Shown here: in pieces, positions 6,474 through 6,789 of the stretch
Position numbering within the stretch: the stretch's first letter is position 1
How the letters are laid out: every line of letters begins with the position of its first letter
From: an uncultured Amylibacter sp.
GTDB taxonomy: Bacteria > Pseudomonadota > Alphaproteobacteria > Rhodobacterales > Rhodobacteraceae
NCBI GenBank assembly: GCA_938001995.1
Contig: CALLAV010000193.1
Coordinates: 1 to 6,789 of the forward strand
Direction of reading: 5' to 3'
Length of the DNA: 6,789 bases
Position numbers and translations under genes: made by a program
The notes under the pieces: model-generated
Databases searched by the model: none
The model's input: the letters and a program-made list of their open reading frames with translations, nothing else
Told to the model about the DNA's origin: nothing

Positions 6474-6509
6474 TTTTGTGATCACATAAAAAATCATGTG
6501 ATCACAAAA
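6474..6509. promoter_or_regulatory. Twin palindromic sites (perfect 14-bp inverted repeat), probable regulator binding region
   Basis: The arms TTTTGTGATCACAT (6474-6487) and ATGTGATCACAAAA (6496-6509) are exact reverse complements around AAAAAATC. Each arm holds the palindrome TGTGATCACA (6477-6486 and 6497-6506), and the two centres are 20 bp apart, about two helical turns. It starts 5 bases after the bicupin stop and ends 125 bases before sdhC. It lacks a GC-rich core and a U-tract on either strand, so a dimeric-regulator operator pair fits better than a terminator. GT-N4-AC with symmetric flanks is compatible with a GntR-family site, which is an inference. Confidence 0.65.
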
Positions 6510-6548
6510 TATAGCCCTTGGCTCAAAAACGCGACGAAATGCGCGGAG

Positions 6549-6604
6549 TTGATGTCAAATAATTGCGCGTTTCTCTGGGCAGTTGCGCTATTTATTGGTA
6601 TCAA
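6549..6604 (+). promoter_or_regulatory. Long imperfect dyad in the sdhC upstream region
   Basis: The 20-base arms 6549-6568 and 6585-6604 can pair at 17 of 20 positions (15 Watson-Crick, 2 G-U) around a 16-base loop. The ends are TTGAT/ATCAA and the inner part is GCGC/GCGC. The structure finishes 20 bases before the GAGGGA ribosome binding site (6625-6630) of sdhC. It may be a leader RNA hairpin or overlap the sdh promoter. No clear -35/-10 pair is visible. Confidence 0.5.
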
Positions 6605-6634
6605 GCGCTAACAAGCTGACCAAAGAGGGACCCT

Positions 6635-6789
6635 ATGGCAGACGTGAACCGCGGCAATCGCCCGCTTTCGCCCCACCTATCCATCTATCGCATGGCGATT
6701 ACGATGCTGGTGTCGATCCTAAACCGCATCACTGGCGCTGGCATGGCGCTTGCCGCAATCCTGATCGTTTGGTGGCTCATGGCCGCCGC
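6635..6789 (+). CDS. sdhC: Succinate dehydrogenase cytochrome b556 subunit, 3' partial
   Basis: Only the first 51 residues are present and the gene runs off the right edge. SdhC is one of the two inner-membrane anchors of succinate dehydrogenase (complex II), helping to bind haem b and ubiquinone. Recognisable are RPLSPHLSIYR at residues 9-19 and SILNRITG at 27-34, followed by the first membrane helix (GMALAAILIVWWLMAA). Ser27 and Arg31 align, without gaps, with the quinone-site Ser27 and Arg31 of E. coli SdhC. The His usually between them (E. coli His30) is Asn30 here. The start is set by AGAGG 6 bases upstream of ATG. sdhD, sdhA and sdhB are expected beyond the window. Confidence 0.93.
   Translation, partial: MADVNRGNRPLSPHLSIYRMAITMLVSILNRITGAGMALAAILIVWWLMAA

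Noticed and set aside
6474..6509. Reading the inverted repeat after the bicupin gene as an intrinsic terminator
   Set aside because: The stem is AT-rich without a GC core and no T-tract follows on either strand, so a protein-binding site fits better. A weak terminator role is not excluded.
6549..6562. TTGATGTCAAATAA as an FNR/FnrL box upstream of sdhC
   Set aside because: Only the left half (TTGAT) matches. The right half AATAA differs from ATCAA at two central bases.

Overview
The window looks like a chromosomal segment of an alphaproteobacterium of the order Rhodobacterales (Roseobacter group or a close relative). The evidence is the gene order mcl2 - nnrU - DUF1737 - mch - (bicupin) - sdhC, the protein sequences themselves, and short AT-rich/CCCGCC intergenic motifs that I associate with this family. 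Codon use and moderate GC look uniform, and I see no insertion sequence, phage gene, tRNA, rRNA or CRISPR array. This is mostly core central-carbon metabolism with a few poorly characterised passengers.

Layout. (1) 1-536 (+): the C-terminal two thirds of a Nit1-type carbon-nitrogen hydrolase. (2) 578-608: a strong bidirectional terminator shared with the convergent mdh. (3) 630-1592 (-): mdh, NAD-dependent malate dehydrogenase, complete. (4) 1593-1873: mdh leader plus the terminator of the next minus-strand gene. (5) 1874-2191 (-): a small secreted protein of unknown function. (6) 2192-2526: a divergent intergenic region that must hold promoters for both directions. (7) 2527-5221 (+): a tight four-gene operon. 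It comprises mcl2 ((3S)-malyl-CoA thioesterase), nnrU (six-helix membrane protein), a 67-residue DUF1737 protein that starts inside the end of nnrU, and mch (mesaconyl-CoA hydratase). It closes with an intrinsic terminator at 5244-5290. (8) 5356-6468 (+): a bicupin protein with a VOC-like N-terminus. (9) 6469-6634: an intergenic region with two distinct dyad structures. (10) 6635-6789 (+): the start of sdhC, a membrane anchor of succinate dehydrogenase, running off the window.

How the genes fit together. In the ethylmalonyl-CoA pathway of acetate assimilation, Mch interconverts mesaconyl-CoA and beta-methylmalyl-CoA. The latter is cleaved to glyoxylate and propionyl-CoA. Glyoxylate plus acetyl-CoA gives (3S)-malyl-CoA, which Mcl2 hydrolyses to malate, so the pair replaces malate synthase. 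Malate feeds Mdh, and the succinate derived from propionyl-CoA feeds succinate dehydrogenase. mdh, mcl2, mch and sdh therefore form one metabolic neighbourhood. NnrU and the DUF1737 protein sit inside the operon with no known role in the pathway.

The least explained signals are in the 166 bases before sdhC. One is a perfect 14-bp inverted repeat made of two copies of a 10-bp palindrome whose centres are 20 bp apart. The other is a second, longer imperfect dyad of 20-nt arms just upstream of the sdhC ribosome binding site. The bicupin has no clear promoter of its own and is separated from mch by a terminator.
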